A stretch of DNA of 64,000 nt, from contig CAVQCO010000002.1 of the NCBI GenBank assembly GCA_963711065.1, positions 372,001 to 436,000 on the forward strand, written 5' to 3'. Below, piece after piece: positions 52,928 to 62,888 of this stretch; the stretch's first letter is position 1; each line of letters opens with the position of its first letter. Source of the DNA: Bog-473 sp963711065. GTDB lineage: Bacteria; Actinomycetota; Acidimicrobiia; Acidimicrobiales; RAAP-2. The notes under the pieces were generated by a model. The model had not been told where the DNA came from. It worked only from the letters and a program-made list of their open reading frames with translations, and ran no database searches. The translations under genes and the position numbers were made by a program.

Positions 52928-53225
52928 ATCTCGGCTCTTTCCAGCGCGGCTTGACGGCAACGAGAGCGAATTGAGCAGAAGTTGAGGAGGTCAGATCGGG
53001 TCCGAGCACTCGGATCCGAGCGTGATCCATGAGCTCCTGATGGCTTGGAAAGCCCGGCTGGGCTGGACCTTTCGACCGTGGCGGCGGGTTGGACCGGGTC
53101 GTGACCCTCGAGGTTCCTCCCTGGCGCAACCGGCCTTCCTATGCAGGGAATTTGAAGGTACATTGCGGACACCACAGTTGGAGTAGATCCGGATGTGGCG
53201 AGCGGGGCGGTCCGCTCACAGGAGT
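52928..53225 (+). other. Intergenic region upstream of the prepilin-like operon copy 1
   Basis: About 300 bp without a credible gene and with less GC bias than the preceding operon. A TACATT at about 53159 could be a -10 element for the operon. AGGAG at 53220-53224 precedes the first start codon and is shared with copy 2 (GGGAG at 61325-61329). Confidence 0.4.
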
Positions 53226-54976
53226 GTGACAAAAACTTGGCGAAGTGGCGAATTGGCGAAGCTGCACGGTCGTGCGTCGACCAACGCTGGTTGCATCGCG
53301 CCCTCGAATCGTTGAGCCGACGGTCTCCCGCGCGCCGACGGGGTCATGCGCGCCCGGAGCACAGCGGAACGTCCTCTCACCCTGTTGCCATTGCACGCCG
53401 TGCGACTCGTCGCCGCGCAGGCCTTCAGCATCCCGTCTATGCGGATGAGCGTGGCTTTACGCTCATTGAGCTAGTCATCGTCACGGCCATCCTTCCGATC
53501 GTCATCGGTGCGATCTCCGTAGGGCTGCTCTCGGTATTCGATCTGCAGAACAGTGTGCAGAATCGCGTCGGGGATTCCAATGACGAGCAAGTTTCGGCGG
53601 CCAACTTCACCCGTGACGTGCAGAGCGCTGCGCAGATGACCACGCAGTCACCGATCTCCGTGATACGGCTCCGGCGTGCGGAAGTAATGGCCAGATCCGA
53701 ATTGTTGGGCTTCAACGGAGCCTCAACGGCTCGGCTCAGGGCGGCTACCAGACGGTGGTCTCGTACGTCATCACCTCGGAGCTCAATCCGGGCGGGAACA
53801 CCACTTACTCATTGGTGCGCCAACAGTGCAATTTGGGGCACGTCGAGCACGCCTTCGACTGTGGTCACGGTTTCCCGAGATTTGGGTAGCAATCCGACGC
53901 TCACGATCTACGGGCCTGCGAGCGGAGTTAACACCTTCACCAATATCACCAGCCAGTTCTCAACCTGGCACACGACGCAGGGGGTGACCAAGGTTACGCT
54001 CCTCATCACCGAGCCCGGCAGCAGCTTCACTTACACCCTCGTCGGGCTTCCCAGCGCTGGCATCTCGAACGCTACTACGACGCCCACGACGATCCCAACG
54101 ACCAACAACGACTGCAACTTCGCCAACCCGGGGACCGGCACATACGCCAATCAACTCTGCTTCGTCGACTTCAGCGGATTCAACAACACGACCTACTCCG
54201 CCTCGAACCCGAACTAGTGCCAGCAGATGTCCGGGCAGGTCGAGAACTCTCCCTACTCCATCAGCTTCTGCGTGTCGGTCACCCCGAATACGTACAACCC
54301 TTCCAACTTCTCGCCGCAGCTTCCGGTCACTGACTGGCCGATCCCAACCTACGACCAATTCGGGCTTCGGGAGCGAGGCCTTCCTCGGGAACAACGGTTT
54401 CTACACGGGCATCCCCGGGAACCCGGCGCTGTACCAGAAGCAGACAACTAACGGACTGCGCTCCGGACCCAGTGGCGGCGAATCCCAGATGTCGGTCATC
54501 CATATCACCAATTTCCGGGTACTTGACGCTGTGGGGCAGCCGGCAAGCGGCTGGACCCTCGTCACCGGTGACGCGGAGTCGACCGACACGGGCGACTGGA
54601 CCATCTACCAGAACAATTCCGGTATCAACTGGTCCGTGCTCGACAACAACGGCCCGAACTACCCATTCGGCAATGCCTGTTACGACACCAACGACCCCTC
54701 CAACTACGGCTTCATGGGGTACACCGGAAATGGGACGGGGTTGTCGGCGGGGAACCCCATCCCCTCCGGGAAGTCAGTTCTCAACCAGGCCAACTTCCCC
54801 GCCACCGGGACGAATTCGGGCTCCTTCTGTGAGGCCTCTGTTCAGCTGAACAAGACGGGAACGCTCATGCTGTCCTCGCAAGAGCCCACGAGTTCCTCAT
54901 GGCCCCTCAGAGCATCACGATCACCTACCAGGGCCGCGGGTTCGGCCAGGCCATCTTCCTAGGGGTCCTCCTGTGA
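53226..54976 (+). pseudogene. A1: large prepilin-like protein, disrupted copy
   Basis: Homologue of the intact gene at 61335-62888. The type III signal is ERGFTLIELVIVTAILPIVI, followed by VGDSNDEQVSAANFTRDVQS. The frame slips out and back between 53650 and 53850 and again near 54358 and 54880. An in-frame amber codon lies at 54215-54217 (after SASNPN, before CQQMSGQ). Beyond the breaks the conserved pieces GSEAFLGNNGFYTGIPGNPA, LVTGDAESTDTGDWTIY and QAIFLGVLL are still present. The stop overlaps B1 (GTGA). It may be a decayed copy, an error-rich assembly, or both. Confidence 0.72.
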
Positions 54977-57142
54977 GGCGGCGCCAGGCCAAGACACCCG
55001 AGTACGGGGAGGAGCGGAGGTCCGAGAAGGGTGACACGCTGATCGAGGTACTGGCCGCGCTCACCATCCTGGGCATCGCCGCTCTTGCCCTCCTGACGGC
55101 CTTCGCCACCGCCATCACGTCGTCGGGGGAGCACCGGCACCTGGTGACGCTCGACGCTTCCGTAAGGGCCGCCACGAAACGAGGCGATCGCGGAGTCTCC
55201 GAGTCATCCGCGGACAACCTCTTTGGCACCTGCCCGATCAGTAGCAGCTACACCCCTAGCTGGAACCTTTCGGGGTCGTTCACGGTTTCCCTCGTGGTCG
55301 AATCGAGTACTGGAACGGCACGAACTTTGCGAGCACCAACCCGTGCACTCTCTATGGACCACAAGAGTGGACGATGACCGTTTCCAGCGGGAGCTACAGC
55401 ACAACAGTGAGTACGGTCATCTACGACCCCAACGCGCCAAATGTGAACGGCGGTACCACTCCTTCCAAGCTCGTGTTCCTCCAGCCGACGTCCGCTGGAA
55501 CCGGCACCCTCGGCGCGGCACTGAATCCACAGCCGATCCTCGCCATCGAGAACAGCAGCGGTGAGATCGTCTACGGCGATGCGTCTTCGGTGGCGCTGTC
55601 GCTGGTCTCGGGCTCCAGGGGACCCTCTCGAGTGGTTGCTCGAGCGTGGAGAACGACGGTGTGTTCGCTTTCGGGGGGCTGCAGTATCAATGGTCCCAGC
55701 TCTGATGCCGGTACGTACACGTTGAAGGCAGTGGATTCGGACGGGTTGACTTCAACGACCAACATCTCCTACTCGGTGTCGGTTGCACCCCCTGCGCAGC
55801 TGGTCTTCCTCACTCCGGCATCGAAAGGCAGCGGGACGGCGAACTCCAAGGCAACACTGGGTCTCATCACGGTCCAGGAACAGGACTCTCTCGGTAACCC
55901 CGTCATCGGCAGGCTGTTACCGTCAACCTCTCGTCCAGCTCTGGGAACGGCATCTTCGCAACGAGTTCCGGAGGTACGCCCATCACCTCGGTCTAATTAG
56001 CCCCGCCTCCTCCACTGTGTCGTTCTATTACGGGGATACCACTGCTGGGTCCCCGACAATCACCGCTGCGTCTTCAGGCCTTCTGTCCGCGACCAGACTA
56101 AGTCCATCTCGCCGGCAGCCGAGAACAAGACGGCGATCACCGCCAGCCTGTGAGCTCGGTCCAGGCAGGAGTGGGCATCTCGGTGGGCGTGAGCGTCGAG
56201 GAACGACGGGAACGTGATAACCAGCCCCATCGCGGGCTACAACGACTCCATCCAGGTGAGCCTGTCCCCGGGCAACTTCGCTCGGGACGACGACCGTGCA
56301 GGCCACCAACGGCGTGGCCAGCTTCAGCGGCCTAAAGATCACCGCGGCGGGACCTACACGATCACCGCTGCCGACACGACCCAACCTCGGTCGCCCGGCC
56401 TCGACCAATCCCTTCACCGTCACCGCGGCGACCGCGAGCAAGCTCGTGTTCACGTCGACGGCGGCAGGCAACCAGGCGGTGGGCACCAGCGCCAACGTCG
56501 GGCCGTTCGTCGTGGCGATCGAGGACCAGTACAACAACTTGGTCACCAACGCGGGCTCCACGGTGAGTCTGCTGCTCTCGAGCACGTCTTCGGGCACCAC
56601 CATCTTCACCCCGACGTCGGGTGGGTCCTCGAGCGCCGCTGTCACCATTGCCTCCGGCGCCTCGTCGACATCGAACTTCTACTATGCAGACACCAAGGCG
56701 GGTTCCCCACGATCACGGCCGCGGTCACGGTCAACGGCCAGCTCGTGAACGGCAGCACCGGCGGCTTCACGATGGTGGCGGGGAACCTCGCCGGCCCTCT
56801 CGCTCGGCCAGCGCCGCCGCCGTGTCCATTACCCCGACGCCGGCCTCGGTGGCACACAACGGCAGGACCAACGTGACGCTGAGCTTCCAGCTGGTTGACA
56901 CCTATGGCAACACCGCCACAGCGGCGGCCGGCGGCGTCACGCTGGCGCTGACGACGACGGGTAACGGCTTCTTCTCGGGAACCCTGAACCACAATGGGGG
57001 CTTGACGACCGCCAACGTGTCGATCGCCAGCGGCCAGGGCACGGCCACCGAGTACTACGGCAGTAGCGCAGCAGGCACTCTGACCGTCACAGCCAAGGTG
57101 AGCGGCTCAACCTGGGGCACGACAAGCGTGGCGTTCTCATGA
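54973..57142 (+). pseudogene. B1: prepilin-like protein with Ig/filamin-like repeats, disrupted
   Basis: The start is GTG 54973, overlapping A1. A prepilin signal with an aspartate in place of phenylalanine, GDTLIEVLAALTILGIAALA, is followed by SSGEHRHLVTLDASVRAA. The rest, about 650 residues in pieces, consists of repeated beta-rich modules sharing KLVFxxPxSxGxG-like starts, VAIEDQYNNLVTNAG and FYYGDTTAGSPTITAA / FYYADTKAGSP. At least eight frame changes are needed to read through. The stop overlaps the C1 start (ATGA). It probably encodes a surface adhesin-like minor pilin. Confidence 0.65.
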
Positions 57143-58836
57143 TGAAGACCCTCATCGGCAACGTGCGGCGCTCGACGAAGCGCCGGACAGCGTCCTGCCG
57201 AGGTCCTCGTCCGCCGTGCCCAGCCAACCGTCTTTGTCGGCAGGGCGACGCGGAAGATGAGACCGGCGCCGTGCTCATCCTGGCTCTCATCTTCTTGGTC
57301 GCGGTGAGCCTGACCATCCTCAGCCTCTTGTCATGGCTCGGTACGAGCCTGGACGCCTCGGCAATTTCAAGAGCGAGCGATCACTCGAGAACGCCGTGAC
57401 CAGCGCTGTCAACCTGGCTATCCAGTACACCCGCACCAACTTCGTCAATCAGTCCGTCAACGCAAGCCCGCCGGTTGCCTGCTTGTACTCTGGTCAGAAC
57501 GGCGCAGGGAGCGCACAGCAGCCGCCCCCGATCGATAGCAACCCAAACGATGTCGTCTCCGTGTGGTGCTCCATGGTGTGGCAGCCATCGAGCCCAAGCA
57601 CGCACGTCGTCACCTACTCCGCCTGTCAGTCGAGCGTGACAGCGGCAGCGTGCGCCAACGGCCCCCTGCTCCAGGCTGTCGTGACCTTCGATGACTACGA
57701 AGTGGGACTCATCGTGCCGTCGCAGACCCCGGTTCCGTGCTCCGAGACCGGTCTGTGCGGCCAGGCTCTGAACCAGAACAGCTGGCAGTGGGGGCCAATC
57801 GTGCCATCGGTCAGCTCCATCGCCACGACACCCCCCACCACCCCCCCCACAAGCACGACTGACGGGGGTACGCCCCTGACCATCACCGGGACCGGCTTCG
57901 TGCCGGGATCGAGCGTCAACTTCGTCCAGGAGTCTGGCGACCAGCCGACGAGCGCCAACATCGTCATCACCGTCCCGCCCTCGCAGGTCCAGGTCTCGGG
58001 CTGCACGAACGGCACCTGCACCACGGCCGCGGTGAGCACGCCAGCGGTGACGTCGGGCACCCAGTACTTCGTCACCGTGACGACGCCTGGCGGTACGAGC
58101 GCTTACGTCCCGACCGGAAGCGGCCCCGACCTCGACGTCGTCCAATACTCGGTCGCTCGCCCGCGGTCTACTGCATCTCGGGTCCCGGGGGCATTTCGGG
58201 TCCGGGGGCGGCACTTGTCCTGCCAGCACCACTAACCCGGGTGGCACCGTCACCGGTGGTGACTCGATCACCATCACCGGGACCGGCTTCTTCAACGCCT
58301 CCAACTTCGCCGCTCAGGTTTGGTTCTGGTCAGGGGCCACGAAGGTCCAGGCATCAAACCCGGTGGTCGTCTCGAACACCGAGATCACCGCTGTTTCACC
58401 TCCAGTCGGATCGACGGGAACCTTCTACATCCAGGTCGTCACACTCGGAGGAAAGAGCACGGCCACGACCGCTGACTTTGTCTACAGCGCACTGCCGCCG
58501 CTGATCATCAACATCACTCCCGCAAGCGGGGGACCTTCAAGTTCCCCTGCAGTGACTGAAATCGCCATCAGCGGTGAGAACTTCCTGATTGGCTCCACGA
58601 CCGTCTCGTTCTACCCGATCTCCGACTGGAACCAGAGCACGCAACAGTGGTCTTCAAACAATGGGCGGGTCGACGCATCGGTCTCGGTCACGAGCCCGAC
58701 GGCCTTGACCGTGACCCTTCCTACCGGAGCAAATGGGCTGGTGAAGGGCACGACCTACTACCCCGAGATCTCTGCGAATGGCCTTGATTCACAGCCGTAC
58801 AACGAGCCTGCCGACCAATTCGACTACACCGGCTAG
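57139..58836 (+). pseudogene. C1: PilX-like N-terminus with IPT/TIG repeats, frameshifted
   Basis: ATG 57139 overlaps the B1 stop. The hydrophobic segment ETGAVLILALIFLVAVSLTI resembles the PilX-type pilus-assembly N-terminus. Frames change near 57340 and near 58150-58200. After an N-terminal extracellular part (ACLYSGQNGAGSAQQPPP, LCGQALNQNSWQWGPIVPS) it has three IPT/TIG immunoglobulin-like modules with GGTPLTITGTGFVPGSSVNF, GGDSITITGTGFFNASNF and VTEIAISGENFLIGSTTVSF. It ends at TAG 58834-58836, next to an insertion element. Confidence 0.65.
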
Positions 58837-58925
58837 CTACTTCGACCTGAAAGAGTCGTCTGAAAATCATCGCTGGCCTGCGCGTTCGCGCCACCGGGTG
58901 CTCGCGTTCTGGCCCGAATGAAGCA

Positions 58926-58969
58926 ACGATGGCTCCACACACCCTTCCCGGAGTGAATGGAGCCATCGT
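58926..58969 (+). promoter_or_regulatory. 12-bp perfect hairpin at the transposase start (possible translation block)
   Basis: ACGATGGCTCCA (58926-58937) and TGGAGCCATCGT (58958-58969) form a perfect 12-bp stem with a 20-nt loop. The right arm overlaps the likely GTG start of the transposase. Such structures in other insertion sequences hide the start codon in read-through mRNA. Confidence 0.6.
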
Positions 58970-60010
58970 GTTGCGCACCAAGGTAGACCCTCAACCCACC
59001 CTGTGGGAGACAATCCTCCCGCCGATTTCTTGGCCCTTCCACCTGGGCTCGAACAGGTGGACCGCCTGCTCGACGACCCGGTGTTCTTCGAGCCGTTCGT
59101 CGCGTTCTTCGACCCCGAGATCGGTCGGCCCTCGATCCCGATGGAGACGTACCTGCGCATGATGGTCCTGCGCTTCCGCTACCAGCTCGGCTTCGAGACG
59201 CTGTACGCCGAGGTCACCGACTCACTGGCGTGGCGGCGCTTCTGTCGGATCCGCTCACGGGTCAGTGTCGCACCCGAGCACGCTGATGAAGATCACCACC
59301 CGCTGCGGTGACCAGGCCGTCGGCCAGCTGAACGAGGCGTTGCTCGAAGGCCGCGACGGCAAGGTCATCAAGCTCGACAAGGTGCGCCCCGACACCACCG
59401 TCGTTGCCGCCAACGTCGCCTATCCGACGGACTCTTGGCTGCTGGCCAAGGGCGTGGCCAAGCTGACCAAGAGCGTGGCTGCGCTCAAGGCGTTGGGCTG
59501 GACCGGCGGACGCGGTTTCGGGACCGCACCCGCTCGGTGCGACGCCGGGCGCATGCGATCGCCGCCTGGTTGCGCCGCCGCAGTGGCGAGGCCAAAGACG
59601 AGGTTCTCGTGCTCACCGGCGAGCTGGCCACCATCGCCGAGGCTGCCGTCGCGGACGCACAGGCCATGGCCACAAACGCCCGTCGGGGCTGCGCCGAGCT
59701 GGTGCGGGAGCCACAGGTAAGGCCAGACGCACTCGCGGCCGAGCTCGAGCGCACCAGCGCCGTCCTGGACGGGTCATCGCCCAGACCCGCACCCGCCTGG
59801 CCGGCGAGGTCCCCGATGGTGCCAGCCGCGTGGTGTCGCTTCACGACACCGACGCCCGGCCCATCGCCAAGGGCCGCCTCGGGCGTCCCGTCGAGTTCGG
59901 CTACAAGGCCCAGGTGGCCGACGACATCGACGGGATCGTCCTGGACCATCTCGTCGAGGTGGGCAACCCGCACGACGCACCCACGCTCGCCCCCGCCATC
60001 AGGCGGATAA
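58968..60010 (+). pseudogene. ISNCY/IS1182-like transposase, 3'-truncated and frameshifted
   Basis: The pieces read, in order: LRTKVDPQPTLWETILPP, DFLALPPGLEQVDRLLDDPV, PSIPMETYLRMMVLRFRYQL, HPSTLMKITTRCGDQAVGQL, VRPDTTVVAANVAYPTDS, then a long helical insert, and VVSLHDTDARPIAKGRLGRP with FGYKAQVADDIDGIVLDH. These are typical of this transposase group. At least four indels change the frame. The C-terminal third after HDAPTLAPAIRR is absent, so it cannot be active. Confidence 0.8.
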
Positions 60011-60011
60011 G

Positions 60012-60649
60012 CCGTCGCTTCGCCTACCAGCTTCGCGCCGAATTTTGGTTCGGCCAATGGGGACACCGAGGTGACCATCGATGGGAGGGGGTTCCTCTCC
60101 AATCACAACGGTGACCTCACGACGGTCACGTTCACGGACACAGCGAACTCGATGATCACGAGGACGTCCACGTCCTTGGCGGTCAATTCGTCAGGCACCG
60201 TCATCACCGCCACGGTCCCGTCCATCCTCACGGGAACGACGTACGACGTAACCGTGACGACCAAGCCCGGAGGTACCAGCAGCCAAAGCGCGAGCTTCGA
60301 GTTCACCTTCCGGCCCTACTACCCCGTGGCTGACAGCATTACTCCGGCCTCGGGAGGCAGTGGCACGGCGGTCACCGTCACGGGGATCGGCTTCCTCAGC
60401 AGGGGGACGGCGGTCACCCTCATTCCGACCACCGGAGGTGGCAACCCAACGGTAAGCCTCACAGGCGTCTCGGTTTCGTCACCGACCAGCTTGACCGCGA
60501 ACGTTCCCAGCAGTATCTCGACCACCACCACGTACTACGTCTCCGTTACCACGACGTGGAACTGGACGCAGTACCAGAGTTGCGCCTACAACGCCAACGG
60601 GAACGTGCCGAGCTGCTCGGGTGAGGGAGCTCCCACCTACCAGGGCTGA
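60012..60649 (+). pseudogene. IPT/TIG-domain protein fragment (N-terminus lost at the IS junction)
   Basis: Begins mid-protein after the IS (NFGSANGDTEVTIDGRGFLS) and after one frame change continues in one frame to the TGA at 60647-60649. Two IPT/TIG modules are visible: GDTEVTIDGRGFLSNHNGD and GGSGTAVTVTGIGFLSRGT. It ends with a Trp/Tyr/Cys tail, YYVSVTTTWNWTQYQSC and EGAPTYQG. It is probably the remnant of a C-type gene of the pilin operon. Confidence 0.65.
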
Positions 60650-60891
60650 GTGGGGTCAACGGCATCCAGCATGCCTCCGACAAAGCAACCCTCACGTTCT
60701 TCGGAGTTCTCACCGGTATATTGTTGCCCAACTTGACTGCTGAGGTTCCTACCGGCGGCACCAACGGTGCGATGTACTACGTCTCCATCACGACGACGTG
60801 GAACGGGACCCAGTATCAGAGTTGCAACGCTAACGGCTCCGGGGGCATCCCAAGCTGCTCGTCAGAGGGAGCTCCGACCTATCAGTACTGA
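60650..60891 (+). pseudogene. Second copy of the TIG-protein C-terminal tail
   Basis: Without a start codon, this stretch reads LTFFGVLTGILLPNLTAEVP, YYVSITTTWNGTQYQSC and SCSSEGAPTYQY to a TGA at 60889-60891. It duplicates the tail of the preceding fragment (TTTWNxTQYQSC plus PSCSxEGAPTYQ). It looks like a tandem duplication of the terminal module. Confidence 0.55.
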
Positions 60892-61334
60892 GTTCGGCCC
60901 CAGACACAAGCTGTCCCAGCGCGGACACGGGGTGAGTCTGGGGCAACGCTGATCCCGCCGGTATGTCGGGCCGTGGATCACGGCCCTTACGGCGTCCCAC
61001 GGCGATGCAACAACTCGGCCCTTCACGTGGTGGGATTACCGGCGGCTTTCCACGAGGACCGTGGCCGGCGCAGAAGCCGACTGACCATGTAGCGATCGTG
61101 GAGGACGGAGTTCGCCGACACCCAATTCTTGCTCGTGCTCCCAGGTCCGAGCACTAATTGTTCAAGAGTTGCGGCCCGAATGCCGACATCAATCGTGATT
61201 CCTTCGCTCCGAAGGACGCGGGGATCCCGGTTGGGCGGGGAACCTCCCGACCTGGGGTGTTGGAGCGAACAAGCCAAGGCTGGACCGGTCAGAGCGGCCG
61301 CAATGGCGGAGGCGGTCTGTTCACGGGAGTGTGT
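60892..61334 (+). other. Gap between the TIG fragments and pilin operon copy 2, with a hairpin
   Basis: No gene is evident in about 440 bp. CCCCAGAC (60898-60905) and GTCTGGGG (60936-60943) form an 8-bp stem enclosing a smaller TGTCC/GGACA stem, possibly a terminator for the TIG genes. GGGAG at 61325-61329 is the ribosome-binding site of the next gene. Confidence 0.45.
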
Positions 61335-62888
61335 GTGAGATTGGCGAAGCAGCGATTTGGCGAAGCTGCAAGGTGGAGGTACGGGCGCCCCCGGTCCCTG
61401 CGCGCCCTCGTGCCTGCGGCGCTCCGGGCCCGCATCTCCGCGGCACAGGGGCATGAGAGGTCCAGCAGCGAGAGGTCGAGCGCCGGGTTCACGCTCATCG
61501 AGCTGGTGATCGTGATTGGCGTCATGCCGCTGGTGATCGGGGCGATCGCCGTCGGGATCATCTCGGTCTTCTCGCTGCAGAGCACCGTGTCGAAGCGCCT
61601 CACCGACTCGGGCGATGCACAGGTGGTGTCGGTCAACTTTCAGAACGATGTGCAGAGCGCGGCCCTCATCACGACCTCTTACGCCGCCACGAACCCGGGC
61701 ACGTGCGGGACGGGCTTCCAGGTCCTGGGGCTCCAGCTCGGCAACAAGAACCAGATCTCCTACACGACCACCACAGCGAATGGCAACGGCACCACCTATT
61801 TGCTCACCCGCAACGTCTGCAGCGGAGGGAGCTTGACGCCGACGTCCTCGCAAGTCATCGCGCGTGACCTCCCCTCCTCGGTGGTTCAGTCAGGCGGTTC
61901 GCCGGTCACCGTCACCTGCGCGACCGGTGCGGCAGCCTGCCTGGGAACACCCGCGGCGTATACCACGAGTTGGCAGTCGACTGTCGGGGTCACGGGAGTC
62001 ACGTTCAACACGAAGACCCCCAACGGTTATCGGTACCAAGTGGTGGCGGTGCCGGCGGCTGGATCGAACACGACGAACCTCGCGACGCCACCGGCTCCGT
62101 CGACCGGTTGCGGCTTCGCCACTCCGGGTACCGGCACCTACGCGGCAACCCTGTGCTTCGTCGACTTCACACCGTGGAGCAAGGTGACATCCCCGCCTGC
62201 CGCGAACGGCAACTGCCTGAGTGGCCAGTTGAGCATGTCCGCCGGCATCGCCGCCACGCCGTTCACCATCTCGTTCTGTATGAGTGTCACCGGCTCCCTC
62301 AACGGCAACCCTATTACCGGACAGTCGTCGGCACCGGCCGCCTGCGGGGTCCTTGCAAGGACGGGTTGGAACGACATCAGCGCGGTCGCCCTGCCGACCT
62401 ACGCCTGCCCGCCGGGCAGCGAGGCGTTCCTCGGCAACAACGGCTTCTACACCGGCGTCCCCGGCCTCCCCGCGCTCTACACGGTGGCGCAAGGATCCGT
62501 GGCCACCGTCACGATCAACCACATCCAGGTGCTCAACTCGAATGGCGCCGCCGCCTCGAACTGGGAGCTGGTGACCGGTGACGCCGAGTCGACCGACCAG
62601 AGCGAATCGATCACCTGGACGTCTGACCAGAAGCTGAGCCTGTTGCCCAATTCGCCGAATTCGCCCATCGGGAACGCGTGCGACAGCACGGGGCAGTACG
62701 CCCCTCCCGCCTACAACAGCGTGACCGGCCTGACCGGCGTCAACACGACGAGCGTGACCTGCAATGCCACCACCTCCCGTGACCACACCGGCACGACCAT
62801 GCTCCAGGCGACGACGCCCACGTCGCTCACCGTGACCCTGACGGGTACGGGCCTGCAGGCCATGTTCCTCGGGGTGCTGCTCCCGTGA
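61335..62888 (+). CDS. A2: large prepilin-like protein with type III signal, intact
   Basis: From GTG 61335, with GGGAG 5 nt upstream, this is a 517-residue protein. A roughly 50-residue basic leader beginning LAKQRFGEAARW precedes the prepilin peptidase site AG/FTLIELVIVIGVMPLVIG and a transmembrane helix. The rest (about 430 residues) is a Thr/Ser/Asn-rich extracellular region with cysteines, SEAFLGNNGFYTGVPGLPAL and LVTGDAESTDQSESITW, and a hydrophobic end QAMFLGVLLP. Ordinary prepilins are 120-180 residues. It overlaps B2 by GTGA. It may form a surface pilus or adhesin. Confidence 0.8.
   Translation: MRLAKQRFGEAARWRYGRPRSLRALVPAALRARISAAQGHERSSSERSSAGFTLIELVIVIGVMPLVIGAIAVGIISVFSLQSTVSKRLTDSGDAQVVSVNFQNDVQSAALITTSYAATNPGTCGTGFQVLGLQLGNKNQISYTTTTANGNGTTYLLTRNVCSGGSLTPTSSQVIARDLPSSVVQSGGSPVTVTCATGAAACLGTPAAYTTSWQSTVGVTGVTFNTKTPNGYRYQVVAVPAAGSNTTNLATPPAPSTGCGFATPGTGTYAATLCFVDFTPWSKVTSPPAANGNCLSGQLSMSAGIAATPFTISFCMSVTGSLNGNPITGQSSAPAACGVLARTGWNDISAVALPTYACPPGSEAFLGNNGFYTGVPGLPALYTVAQGSVATVTINHIQVLNSNGAAASNWELVTGDAESTDQSESITWTSDQKLSLLPNSPNSPIGNACDSTGQYAPPAYNSVTGLTGVNTTSVTCNATTSRDHTGTTMLQATTPTSLTVTLTGTGLQAMFLGVLLP

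Larger units (their letters stand above)
58846..60010 (+). mobile_element. Truncated ISNCY/IS1182-like insertion sequence
   Basis: Starts somewhere after the C1 stop and ends abruptly about 60005-60015, where the sequence returns to a TIG-domain protein. The right end and its inverted repeat are missing, so terminal repeats and target duplication cannot be shown. The remaining piece carries about the first two thirds of a transposase. It divides two groups of prepilin/TIG genes. Confidence 0.7.
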
